Shown here: piece after piece, positions 56,730-64,000 of the stretch
Layout of the letters: each line of letters begins with the position of its first letter
Position numbering within the stretch: position 1 is the stretch's first letter
Assembly (NCBI GenBank): GCA_019752535.1
Contig: JAIEMA010000021.1
Span: 1-64,000 of the forward strand
From: Bacteriovoracaceae bacterium
GTDB lineage: Bacteria > Bdellovibrionota > Bacteriovoracia > Bacteriovoracales > Bacteriovoracaceae
Direction: 5' to 3'
DNA: 64,000 bases
The notes under the pieces: model-generated
Told to the model about the DNA's origin: nothing
Seen by the model: only the letters and a program-made list of their open reading frames with translations
Databases searched by the model: none
Program-made: the position numbers and the translations under genes

Positions 56730-57854
56730 TTACCCGTTCAAAATCCAGAGTCTCGCCTCAACGGCTAAGCCGCCGTTGAAAAACTCTAAGGTTTTCTGAG
56801 GCTTAGAGCCGTTTATCTGCATAGCTGGCCAGTCTTGAGGGACGATCAAAAGACATTTATCTGGAGTGTTCTGCTCGATTGAGTGACAGAGCTTTTTGGC
56901 AAAGTCTCGCCGTCCAGGCTTGATCTCAATCCTCTCTCCATAGGGAGGGTTTGAAATAATCCAGAGAGGGGAGGCGACTTTGTGGTTGAGATTTTCTTCA
57001 ATAAAGTCATGAACAAAAAAATTCACATACTCTTTATTCAGTTTAGAGATTAAATTTTGGTCGATATCACTGCCATGTGTTTTTAAAATAGGCCATGGAT
57101 CCATTTGATTTTTTAAATTCCACTTAGGCACACCAAGATGAAGTGCACTTTTCTCAAAAGCGAATTCACGTTTCGTGGGATTAAAATAATCAAGAGCTTC
57201 AAACAGGAGAGTGCCCGATCCACACATCGGATCCCAAAGATTTATGGGTTGAGTGGGTAACTCTTCAAACATAAAAGCCAGACAGGCCGCCGCAAGATTC
57301 TCTCTAATCGGGGCTTCGCCTTTAATGATGGAACTTCCTCGCTTGTAGAGAGGCTCTCCAGAAATATCGAGAGAGATCGTCCATTCATCATTTTCACCTC
57401 TGACATAAAGAGTCTCGGGTTGAATGTTTTCTTTTTTATATCTCTCAGGAAATGGTCTTTGCCGGTGAGCTTCTTTCAGAGCTTCTCTGAAAGTTTCTTC
57501 CAAGCGGCCTGTGTGCATTAAGCGACATTGATTGGCCGAGATCTTCCAGGCTGGCTCGGGGTGAGAGAGCCATTTTTGCCACGGAAATTGAGCACACTTT
57601 TGATAAATCTTTGGAAAGTCTCTGGCCTGAAATTTTTCTAGCCGAACAATAATGCGAGTGGGAATTTTAAGCATCTGAAGCATTCGAGTACCCACTTCCC
57701 AAGGGAGAGTGACCTCGAGTCCTTGGGGAGATTTTTGTGGTATGGCGTCAGAGGCCCCGATGAATTGGCGTTTTTGCATAAACTCATCAAACGCCAAATC
57801 ACTTAGTCCAGGGGGGACGATACAAAAAAAACTCCATGGGATAGATGCGCGCAT
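56730..57854 (-). CDS. THUMP-type class I RNA methyltransferase (RlmL N-domain-like)
   Basis: 374 residues. N-terminal THUMP-like part includes RLEKFQARDFPKIYQKCAQF and a KISANQCRLMHTGRLEETFR run. The methyltransferase half has LWDPMCGSGTLLFEALDYFN and IISNPPYGERIEI, the N-P-P-Y motif of N-methyltransferases. It matches the m2G-forming half of RlmL/YcbY (23S rRNA G2445) without the second RlmK domain. The target could be 23S rRNA or tRNA. Single gene, divergent from the next by 25 bp. Confidence 0.88.
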   Translation of the reverse strand: MRASIPWSFFCIVPPGLSDLAFDEFMQKRQFIGASDAIPQKSPQGLEVTLPWEVGTRMLQMLKIPTRIIVRLEKFQARDFPKIYQKCAQFPWQKWLSHPEPAWKISANQCRLMHTGRLEETFREALKEAHRQRPFPERYKKENIQPETLYVRGENDEWTISLDISGEPLYKRGSSIIKGEAPIRENLAAACLAFMFEELPTQPINLWDPMCGSGTLLFEALDYFNPTKREFAFEKSALHLGVPKWNLKNQMDPWPILKTHGSDIDQNLISKLNKEYVNFFVHDFIEENLNHKVASPLWIISNPPYGERIEIKPGRRDFAKKLCHSIEQNTPDKCLLIVPQDWPAMQINGSKPQKTLEFFNGGLAVEARLWILNG

Positions 57855-57879
57855 GTGAGAGAAAGAGTATCATAGCTCA

Positions 57880-58422
57880 ATGGAATTTGTCTTGAGTGCT
57901 CATCAAAGTGTGAAGAAGTCACCTTATTCGGTGAAAGGTCGAATTTCGCAAAAGGCTCAAGAGATCCTTTTGGAATTTGAGGTTGAAAAACAAAATCATC
58001 AGGAATGGATTCATCACTTAAAGTTTAGTGAAAGTGATTTTAGGAAGAATTGGGAACTTTGGAATTTTGATGTCGTCGAAGCTTTTTTACAATTAAGAAA
58101 TCATCCAAACGACATCCATGCTCCATATGTAGAAATTCAAGTCTCGCCTCTGAATCAAAAACTGGCGCTTGTCATTTTAAAGCCGAGAGTCTCATTTTTT
58201 ACACCTCTCAATTTGGATTTCACTTCTCAAACACAGAAGTCAGACTCAAAATGGAGCACCCAAATAAAGCTCACTCTCCCTTCAGCGCTTCTGTCACAAG
58301 GGGAGTTATGGGGAGGTCTCTTTGCCTGCCTGGGAAGCCATGAGAGAAGTTATCTGGCCCTTAACCCCAATCCAGAAGATAAGCCTGATTTTCATCGACC
58401 AGAGCTATTTAAAAAATTATGA
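57880..58422 (+). CDS. CBM9-like beta-sandwich protein, unknown function
   Basis: 180 residues, all beta, no signal peptide. WELWNFDVVEAFLQLRNHPN resembles the CBM9/DOMON core (W-x2-D-V-V-E-x-F-L), and VEIQVSPLNQKLALVIL continues it. Since it is cytoplasmic by sequence, sugar binding outside the cell is doubtful. It is coupled by a four-base overlap to the RsmI-like gene. Confidence 0.6.
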   Translation: MEFVLSAHQSVKKSPYSVKGRISQKAQEILLEFEVEKQNHQEWIHHLKFSESDFRKNWELWNFDVVEAFLQLRNHPNDIHAPYVEIQVSPLNQKLALVILKPRVSFFTPLNLDFTSQTQKSDSKWSTQIKLTLPSALLSQGELWGGLFACLGSHERSYLALNPNPEDKPDFHRPELFKKL

Positions 58423-59129
58423 AAGGCTTACTCACTCTCATTCCCACACCCCTGAAAGCAGACCTTCCTTTAGAGCCTGTGGCGTTGAGTTTACTTCATA
58501 AAGTCGCCCTTGATCCTCATGTCACACTTTTGGTGGAAGAGCATAAAGTCGCTAGACAGAGGTGGCTTAAGTGGGGGCTTCCGAGAGAAGCGATTGAGCG
58601 TTTTGTTTTATTTAATGAGCACACGGTTCAAGAGGTTGAGCCACAGATTATTGAGAGCCTTAAAGCTGGCGAGGAAGCGATTCTTTTTAGTGATGGGGGA
58701 CTGCCAGCTTTTTGTGATCCAGGGCAATCTCTCGTGAATCGCTGTCATGAAAAATCCATAAAAGTCACCTCGACCCCATTTCCAAACTCTATTGCTTTGG
58801 CCGTCTCGCTGAGTGGATTTAGTCATCAGCGCTTTATTTTTTGCGGTTTTCTCCCTCAAAAAGACCCTGAAAGAGGCCAGGCGATTCAGGAGGTGTGGAA
58901 GTCACGTGAAACTCAGATTCTGATGGAGACTCCCTATCGTAGACAAAAGTTCCTCGAAGAACTGTTGAAATCAAGGCCTCAAAACCAGAAAAATCGTCGT
59001 GTTTTCATAGCTTTAGAGTTGAATGGGCAAAAAGAATTGCTAGTGAGAGGGGAGCTCTCAGAAGTTATCAAAAAGTGCCAAGAATTAGAGAAACTTGAAT
59101 ATGTTCTAGTCATCGACTGCCAACCCTGA
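58419..59129 (+). CDS. Tetrapyrrole-methylase-fold methyltransferase, RsmI-like
   Basis: 236 residues. LLTLIPTPLKADLPLEPVAL at the start, AILFSDGGLPAFCDPGQSLV in the glycine loop and MVETPYR-like ILMETPYRRQKFLEELL match RsmI/YraL-type enzymes (16S rRNA C1402 2'-O-methylation). The sequence is more divergent than typical RsmI, with a longer VEEHKVARQRWLKWGLP insert, and the canonical D-A-G-T-P glycine motif is DGGLPAF here. The substrate may therefore differ. Confidence 0.75.
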   Translation: MKGLLTLIPTPLKADLPLEPVALSLLHKVALDPHVTLLVEEHKVARQRWLKWGLPREAIERFVLFNEHTVQEVEPQIIESLKAGEEAILFSDGGLPAFCDPGQSLVNRCHEKSIKVTSTPFPNSIALAVSLSGFSHQRFIFCGFLPQKDPERGQAIQEVWKSRETQILMETPYRRQKFLEELLKSRPQNQKNRRVFIALELNGQKELLVRGELSEVIKKCQELEKLEYVLVIDCQP

Positions 59130-59183
59130 ATTTATCTCTCACATTGGTGGCAGCGAGTCCTTAAATATGCTAAATATAAGGCT

Positions 59184-60200
59184 ATGAATTCGAAAATGCC
59201 GCAAGGCAGCAATGAATTAACTCTTCGTAAAGAGGACCATCTTTCGATGGCCCAGGCATCTCAGACTCAATCGTCTGAAATGGATTCCCGTTTTTTTTAC
59301 GAGCCATTGTTGAGTGCTCATTCAACCACTATCAGGCCTATCGATTTCGGTGGCCATCGCTTTGAACTTCCCTTGTGGATCTCAAGCATGACTGGTGGAG
59401 CGAAGCACGCGAAAAATCTAAATTCCATCATGGCGAGAGCTTGTCATGAATTTGGTTTAGGTATGGGTTTAGGTTCTTGTAGACCAATGCTTGATGATGA
59501 AAATTCAAAAGCGGATTTTGATGTCAGAAGTTTAATGCCTAAGCGTCCGCTGTTTGCCAACTTAGGAATCGCTCAGGTTGAAAAACTTTTAGCCTCTAAG
59601 TCTGAGAGCAAAATTAAAAAACTTGTCTCTGATTTAAAAGCAGATGGTTTGATTGTTCACATCAACCCCCTTCAAGAATGGTTTCAGCCTGGTGGTGATC
59701 AGTTTGAGCATCCACCATTAGAAACAATTCAAAAACTTCTCACTCTTATCGATTTTCCTCTCATGGTCAAAGAAGTCGGTCATGGAATGGGGCCTCAGTC
59801 TCTTAGAGAATTAATGAAGCTGCCATTATTTGCTATAGAATTTGGCGCCTTTGGTGGAACAAATTTTTCTGTTTTAGAGTCGATGCGCTCTCAAAATAAA
59901 TTTGTCTCTGGCCTCACTCACGTAGGGCATACGGCCCAAGAGATGGTGGGGTTTGTAAAAGCCATTCTCGCTTCCGGTGAGAAATTTAAATGCGATCGTT
60001 TTATCATCTCGGGCGGAGTCAAAGACTCGCTTGAAGGCTATGCGCTTGTGGCCCAGCTGCCAGAGGGGAGAGCCCTCTTTGGAATGGCGAACTCCGTTTT
60101 GAAAGCCGCGCAGTTGGGTGATGAGGCCCTGGCCCAATATTTAAAAAATCAAAGTTCACAGTATGCGATGGCGCAAAGTTATTTGCGTCCAAAGTTTTAA
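59184..60200 (+). CDS. fni: Type 2 isopentenyl-diphosphate delta-isomerase
   Basis: 338 residues, FMN-dependent TIM barrel. LWISSMTGGAKHAKNLNSIM, GMGLGSCRPML, LIVHINPLQEWFQPGGDQ, IEFGAFGGTNFSVLES and FIISGGVKDSLEGYALVA are the Idi2 signatures. It interconverts IPP and DMAPP. It starts the mevalonate operon and its stop overlaps an in-frame ATG of the next gene (TAATG). Confidence 0.95.
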   Translation: MNSKMPQGSNELTLRKEDHLSMAQASQTQSSEMDSRFFYEPLLSAHSTTIRPIDFGGHRFELPLWISSMTGGAKHAKNLNSIMARACHEFGLGMGLGSCRPMLDDENSKADFDVRSLMPKRPLFANLGIAQVEKLLASKSESKIKKLVSDLKADGLIVHINPLQEWFQPGGDQFEHPPLETIQKLLTLIDFPLMVKEVGHGMGPQSLRELMKLPLFAIEFGAFGGTNFSVLESMRSQNKFVSGLTHVGHTAQEMVGFVKAILASGEKFKCDRFIISGGVKDSLEGYALVAQLPEGRALFGMANSVLKAAQLGDEALAQYLKNQSSQYAMAQSYLRPKF

Positions 60201-60211
60201 TGGGAGTCAGT

Positions 60212-61540
60212 ATGAAGACGGTATCAGGATTTTCTAAAATGTCTAAAAGTGCAAAAATTGAGTGGCTCGCTTCTCAATTTGAGGGCAAAACGACAAATGG
60301 CATTTTAGATATTAAACGTTTTTGGAATGGTGATGAGAACGAACAAAAACGCTTTGATGAATTCGCTGAGAACACTCTCACAAATTATTATCTTCCCTTT
60401 GGAGTGGCCCCTAACTTTCTGATTAACGGGAAAAACTATACAGTTCCAATGGTCATCGAGGAGAGTTCCGTCGTGGCCGCAGCTTCTTTAGGCGCAAAGT
60501 TCTGGCTTGAGAGAGGTGGATTTAAATCGAAAGTCCTCTCGACTCGCAAAGTTGGTCAGGTGCATTTCTTGTGGCAGGGAGAAAAGAGAAATCTTGCAAG
60601 ATTTTTTGAAAAAGTTCGTCCCACAATTATCGAAGCACTCACTCCATTGACTGAAAACATGAAGAAGCGTGGAGGCGGTATTTCTGCTTTCACTTTAGTC
60701 GATCGCACTGAAGAGTTAGAAAACTATTGGCAGCTTAAAATGGAATTTGAAACCTGTGATGCCATGGGTGCTAATTTCATCAACTCCGTTCTTGAAGAGA
60801 CGGCCCGCCAGTTCCAAAGTGAAATGGCGCTGTCTGATTTATCTGAATCCGAAAAGTTCTCTGAAATCATCATGTGCATTCTCTCTAACTTTACTCCCGA
60901 CTGCTCGGTAGAGGTTTCTGTTGAATGCCCGATTGAAGATCTGGGTGAATTTTCAGGGGGGATGGATGCAAGAACATTTGCCAGAAGATTTAAAGCGGCC
61001 GTTGATATTGCCACCATTGATAAGTCCCGTGCTGTAACTCACAACAAAGGGATTATGAATGGGGTAGATGCCGTGGTCTTAGCGACAGGCAATGACTTTA
61101 GGGCCACAGAAGCCTGTGCTCATGCTTTTGCTTCTGAGGGTGGGCAATATAAGAGTTTATCATCTTGCAAGATCACCAATGATACTTTTCACTTCTCACT
61201 GCGCTTGCCTTTGGCCCTCGGAACTGTGGGAGGACTCACTAATTTGCATCCATTAGCAAAAATTTCTTTAGAAATTTTGAACAATCCAAGTGCTGAAGAG
61301 TTGATGCAAATTGCTGGAGCTGTTGGGTTGGCCCAAAATTTTGGAGCCGTAAGATCATTAGTGACAACTGGCATTCAAAAAGGCCATATGAAGCTGCATT
61401 TATTGAATATTTTGACGCAGCTTGGTGCTGATAATAAGCAGAAAGAGGAAGCTCAGGATTATTTCTCAGATAAGGTCGTTTCTTATTCTGCAGTTAGACA
61501 GCTCCTTCAATCTCAGAACTCCTCAATGCTTCAGGATTAA
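60212..61540 (+). CDS. mvaA: Hydroxymethylglutaryl-CoA reductase
   Basis: 442 residues from ATG 60212, which has GGGAG five bases before it; an ATG at 60200 would add four. PFGVAPNFLINGKNYTVPMV and VIEESSVVAAASLGAKFW (active-site Glu), MGANFINSVLEETARQFQ, and NKGIMNGVDAVVLATGNDFR (Lys/Asp site) are family marks. HMG-CoA to mevalonate with NAD(P)H. Class I versus class II cannot be fixed by eye, though length and lack of membrane part suit bacteria. Confidence 0.95.
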   Translation: MKTVSGFSKMSKSAKIEWLASQFEGKTTNGILDIKRFWNGDENEQKRFDEFAENTLTNYYLPFGVAPNFLINGKNYTVPMVIEESSVVAAASLGAKFWLERGGFKSKVLSTRKVGQVHFLWQGEKRNLARFFEKVRPTIIEALTPLTENMKKRGGGISAFTLVDRTEELENYWQLKMEFETCDAMGANFINSVLEETARQFQSEMALSDLSESEKFSEIIMCILSNFTPDCSVEVSVECPIEDLGEFSGGMDARTFARRFKAAVDIATIDKSRAVTHNKGIMNGVDAVVLATGNDFRATEACAHAFASEGGQYKSLSSCKITNDTFHFSLRLPLALGTVGGLTNLHPLAKISLEILNNPSAEELMQIAGAVGLAQNFGAVRSLVTTGIQKGHMKLHLLNILTQLGADNKQKEEAQDYFSDKVVSYSAVRQLLQSQNSSMLQD

Positions 61541-61543
61541 AAA

Positions 61544-62503
61544 ATGAGAGATCAGCAGTTTTACGGCCATGGAAAAGTTTTGCTCACTGGCGAGTACTTC
61601 GTTTTAGAAGGGGCACTCTCATTGGCACTGCCCACAACCGTGGGGCAGAGTCTAAAAGTGAAATATCGCAACTCCCATCAACCGACCTTTAAGTGGTCTA
61701 GTATGGATCACACAGGAAAGCCTTGGTTTGAAAGTGAGATGGAGTTTTGGCATTTTGAATCTCTCAAAACCAATGACCGTGAGGTCGCTCGAGATCTTCA
61801 AACTATTTTGCAGCAAGTGCGCAGACAAAACCCTCATTTTCTAAGAGATGAGGTTGATGTCACAGTAGAAACAAAATTAGAGTTTCCTCGTGAGTGGGGA
61901 TTGGGATCCTCATCCACACTTCTTTATAATATCGCCCAGTGGGCTTATGTGAGCCCTTTCGAGCTAGCGATGAAAAGTTTCGGTGGCTCTGGCTATGACA
62001 TTGCCTGTGCTCAGTCGATGGGCCCCATTCATTATCAATTAACAGACTCACTTCCCAAATGGCAGCCTGTTGCTTTTAAGCCTGAATTCTCTTCGCAGCT
62101 CTTTTTGGTTTATCTTGGGACAAAGAGAAATACTCGCGAAGCGATATCAAGTTTTAAATCGCTCACAACGGAAGAGAGAAAAAATCCAGTAGAACTCATT
62201 TCCTCTCTCACAAAAGAGATGAGTGTCGCCCAAGATCTGCGCCATTTTGAGAAGATTATCCGTGAACATGAAGAGATCGTTGCAAAGGCTTTAAGCTTGA
62301 AGCCTATCAAGCAAGAGTTATTTTCTGACTATTGGGGTGAAGTGAAATCTCTTGGAGCTTGGGGTGGAGACTTCGCCCTTGTGACTTCTTCTCGTTCAGT
62401 AGAAGAGACGAGAGAGTATTTTGCCAATAAATCATTAACCACTTTTATACCGTTTGAAGAAATCATCTGCGGCCCTCGTCAGGACATGGGCCATGTTTCC
62501 TAA
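61544..62503 (+). CDS. GYDIA-family GHMP kinase, likely phosphomevalonate or mevalonate kinase role
   Basis: 319 residues. FYGHGKVLLTGEYFVLEGAL is the GHMP N-terminal motif. REWGLGSSSTLLYNIAQWA carries the phosphate loop. SFGGSGYDIACAQSMGPIHY gives the GYDIA signature. This family is known mainly in Bacteroidetes and Bdellovibrio-like bacteria, in mevalonate operons. As a separate mevalonate kinase gene follows (63542), this one most likely phosphorylates phosphomevalonate (inference). It overlaps mvaD by 11 bp. Confidence 0.88.
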   Translation: MRDQQFYGHGKVLLTGEYFVLEGALSLALPTTVGQSLKVKYRNSHQPTFKWSSMDHTGKPWFESEMEFWHFESLKTNDREVARDLQTILQQVRRQNPHFLRDEVDVTVETKLEFPREWGLGSSSTLLYNIAQWAYVSPFELAMKSFGGSGYDIACAQSMGPIHYQLTDSLPKWQPVAFKPEFSSQLFLVYLGTKRNTREAISSFKSLTTEERKNPVELISSLTKEMSVAQDLRHFEKIIREHEEIVAKALSLKPIKQELFSDYWGEVKSLGAWGGDFALVTSSRSVEETREYFANKSLTTFIPFEEIICGPRQDMGHVS

Positions 62504-63542
62504 AGAATGGTTAAGTGCAAAACCCATAGAAAGTTTTTCTACCAGTGTTTCGGCCCCGGCCAATATTGCTTTCATAAAATATTGGGGAAAAAAGGGGCCA
62601 CAGCTTCCGGCCAATCCTTCTCTTTCACTGACTTTGTCAGAAAGTCGCACATTAACCGAGATCGATTTTAAATTACAAAATAAATTATCCGTCGAGCTTT
62701 GGTTTGAAGGAAAGAGAGCAGAATCCTTTGAGAAAAAAACGTTGGATTATTTAATCTCTCTTTCTCAATCGATCCCCGTGTTAGGGCAATATCATTATAA
62801 AATCCAAAGCCAAAACACCTTTCCGCATTCCTCTGGGATCGCTTCAAGTGCTTCCTCTCAAGCTGCACTTGCTCTGTGTCTCTCGCAGCTGATGGCCCGA
62901 GCGACTCATACGGGAGTGGATTGGAATGTCGCCTCAAGTCTTGCTCGCTTAGGTTCGGGTTCGGCTTGCCGCTCTCTTAAGGGAAGTTTTGTCGTCTGGG
63001 GTGAGACATCTAGAGTTCCTGGCTCGAGTGATGAGTATGGACTTGATGTCACCAAGCTTATTCATTCAAGCTTTCACAATGCAAAAGATTGTATTCTTAT
63101 ATCTTCTTCTAAAGAGAAAGAAGTTTCCTCTCGTGCAGGTCATGGACAAATGAAGGAGCATCCTTTTGCTCAGTCACGCTTTGTTCAGGCCCGTGAGAAT
63201 TTTAGTCAGATGTGGGATGGACTCCTAAAAGGGGATTGGGAGAAAGTGGGAGAGTTGATGGAGGTAGAAGCTTTAACTCTTCATGCCCTCATGATGACAT
63301 CGAATCCCGGTTATATTCTGCTTGAGCCTTCTTCATTAGAAATTATTCGACTGGTGCGACTTTTTAGAAAAGAGTCAGGAGTTCCAGTTTATTTTACCAT
63401 CGATGCTGGCCCCAATATTCATCTTATTTATCCCGAGAGTGCTCATGCAAAGGTTGAACCTTTTGTGCGTCATGAGCTTATTCGTTTTACTGAAAATGGA
63501 AATGGAGTCATTTGGGATCAAATGGGATTGGGTGCCAAGTAA
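62493..63542 (+). CDS. mvaD: Diphosphomevalonate decarboxylase
   Basis: 349 residues from ATG 62493, with AGGA nine bases before. SAPANIAFIKYWGKKGPQLP (GHMP N-motif), SLSLTLSESRT, HSSGIASSASSQAALALCLS (phosphate loop), LGSGSACRSLKGSFVVWGE and YFTIDAGPNIHLIYPE (catalytic Asp region) are diagnostic. It makes IPP from diphosphomevalonate. An upstream ATG would add 13 residues within the previous gene. The TAA overlaps the next ATG (TAATG). Confidence 0.95.
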   Translation: MFPKEWLSAKPIESFSTSVSAPANIAFIKYWGKKGPQLPANPSLSLTLSESRTLTEIDFKLQNKLSVELWFEGKRAESFEKKTLDYLISLSQSIPVLGQYHYKIQSQNTFPHSSGIASSASSQAALALCLSQLMARATHTGVDWNVASSLARLGSGSACRSLKGSFVVWGETSRVPGSSDEYGLDVTKLIHSSFHNAKDCILISSSKEKEVSSRAGHGQMKEHPFAQSRFVQARENFSQMWDGLLKGDWEKVGELMEVEALTLHALMMTSNPGYILLEPSSLEIIRLVRLFRKESGVPVYFTIDAGPNIHLIYPESAHAKVEPFVRHELIRFTENGNGVIWDQMGLGAK

Positions 63543-64000
63543 TGTCACGCTCATTTAGCTCAAAAATATTGCTCTTTGGAGAGTACACAGTCATCGGCGG
63601 CGGACAGGCATTGGCCATTCCTTATGCTAATTTCAATGGCCATTGGGGGAAGCAAGCACCGCCCTTTGATTGGAATCCCTTACTTCGTTTTTTAAGTGGA
63701 CAGCCCGAGCTCGAAATAGATTTTAAAAGATTAGAATCTGATATTAAAAATGGTGGGGGATTTAGTTCGACGATCCCTCAAGGAAAAGGTCTTGGAAGTT
63801 CTGGAGCACTCGTTGCCGCTTTACTTCATACCTATGGCCCTGAACGTGAGTGGACATTACTTGAAGCTAAAGATCGTCTCTCAAAGTTAGAGGCTTGCTA
63901 TCATGGCCAAAGTTCTGGAGTCGATCCTCTCGTCTCATGGGTTGGTGAGCCGCTTTTGTTATCCGGTGATCAAGATCCTAGGATTGTTAAATTGCCCACA
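63542..64000 (+). CDS. mvk: Mevalonate kinase-like GHMP kinase, N-terminal part
   Basis: Partial: 153 codons to the right edge. SSKILLFGEYTVIGGGQALA is the GHMP start, and GFSSTIPQGKGLGSSGALVA the phosphate loop. LEACYHGQSSGVDPLVSWVG contains the mevalonate-kinase-type H-G-x-x-S-G-x-D. It follows the decarboxylase with a one-base overlap and closes the pathway together with the GYDIA kinase. Which of the two kinases acts first is not certain from sequence. Confidence 0.85.
   Translation, partial: MSRSFSSKILLFGEYTVIGGGQALAIPYANFNGHWGKQAPPFDWNPLLRFLSGQPELEIDFKRLESDIKNGGGFSSTIPQGKGLGSSGALVAALLHTYGPEREWTLLEAKDRLSKLEACYHGQSSGVDPLVSWVGEPLLLSGDQDPRIVKLPT

Noticed and set aside
1-64000. tRNA, rRNA, insertion sequences, prophage, integrase or CRISPR genes
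   Set aside because: Reading intergenic parts on both strands I found no cloverleaf, transposase, integrase or repeat-spacer pattern; no evidence of recent transfer.

Overview
This 64 kb window is a dense, mobile-element-free stretch of a Gram-negative bacterial chromosome. It shows lipoprotein signals, an outer-membrane barrel, FliA, and no tRNA, rRNA, IS or CRISPR. The best guess is the predatory Bdellovibrionota, probably the Bacteriovorax/Peredibacter side. Reasons: a mevalonate isoprenoid operon with type 2 IPP isomerase and a GYDIA-type GHMP kinase in a Gram-negative; many short secreted proteins of no known family; stand-alone cyclic-nucleotide-binding domains; PilZ proteins; and a ceramidase-like protein, which fits the sphingolipids known from Bacteriovorax. 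This placement is inference and was not tested by a search.

Layout. 1-2.7 kb: start of fadB (runs off the left edge), glutathione peroxidase, a DTW-domain tRNA modifier, ArfB. 2.7-5.5 kb: an ABC exporter pair convergent with fliA. 5.6-8.9 kb: a tight four-gene operon of fatty acid desaturase, DUF3419 aminocarboxypropyl-transferase-like protein, haem-oxygenase-like diiron protein and GNAT, which looks like a lipid or small-molecule pathway. 9-10.9 kb: two small genes, then a 400-bp non-coding stretch with inverted repeats and a near-consensus sigma-54 promoter leading to a 38-residue membrane peptide. 11-18.3 kb: yqeY-yajQ-proA-proB, a PilZ protein and two secreted low-complexity proteins. 18.4-24.2 kb: scoAB divergent from atoE, a ceramidase-like protein coupled to secreted endonuclease I, a YkgJ protein and an RlmM-like methyltransferase. 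24-31.7 kb: a secreted hydrolase-like protein, an FAD oxidase, a CoA-binding protein, a 5'-nucleotidase, an 811-residue U32 protein and a divergent RluE/YciH pair. 31.8-38.7 kb: a SulP transporter, a GT2/outer-membrane-barrel/ATP-grasp operon, a PilZ protein and SrkA. 38.8-43.1 kb: one 1,424-residue unrecognised envelope protein. 43-50.7 kb: PhoD, a sorbosone-dehydrogenase-like protein, Maf/YceF, gamma-carbonic anhydrase, small lipoproteins and speA. 50.7-59.1 kb: cNMP-binding domains, a U32 pair, a metalloprotease, and RlmL-like and RsmI-like methyltransferases. 59.2-64 kb: idi2, HMG-CoA reductase, GYDIA kinase, mvaD and the start of mevalonate kinase.

Themes. RNA and ribosome modification is heavily represented (DTW, RlmM-like, RluE, three U32 proteins, RlmL-like, RsmI-like, plus ArfB and YciH). 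Genes are packed tightly: many ATGA or TAATG couplings, and eleven of fifteen convergent pairs overlap at their 3' ends. The most promising undescribed items are the sigma-54 micro-peptide locus, the desaturase/DUF3419/diiron/GNAT operon, the giant Cys-rich membrane protein, the symmetric TATAATTATA element that may drive two leaderless mRNAs, and the U32 pair whose second member has lost its cluster cysteines.
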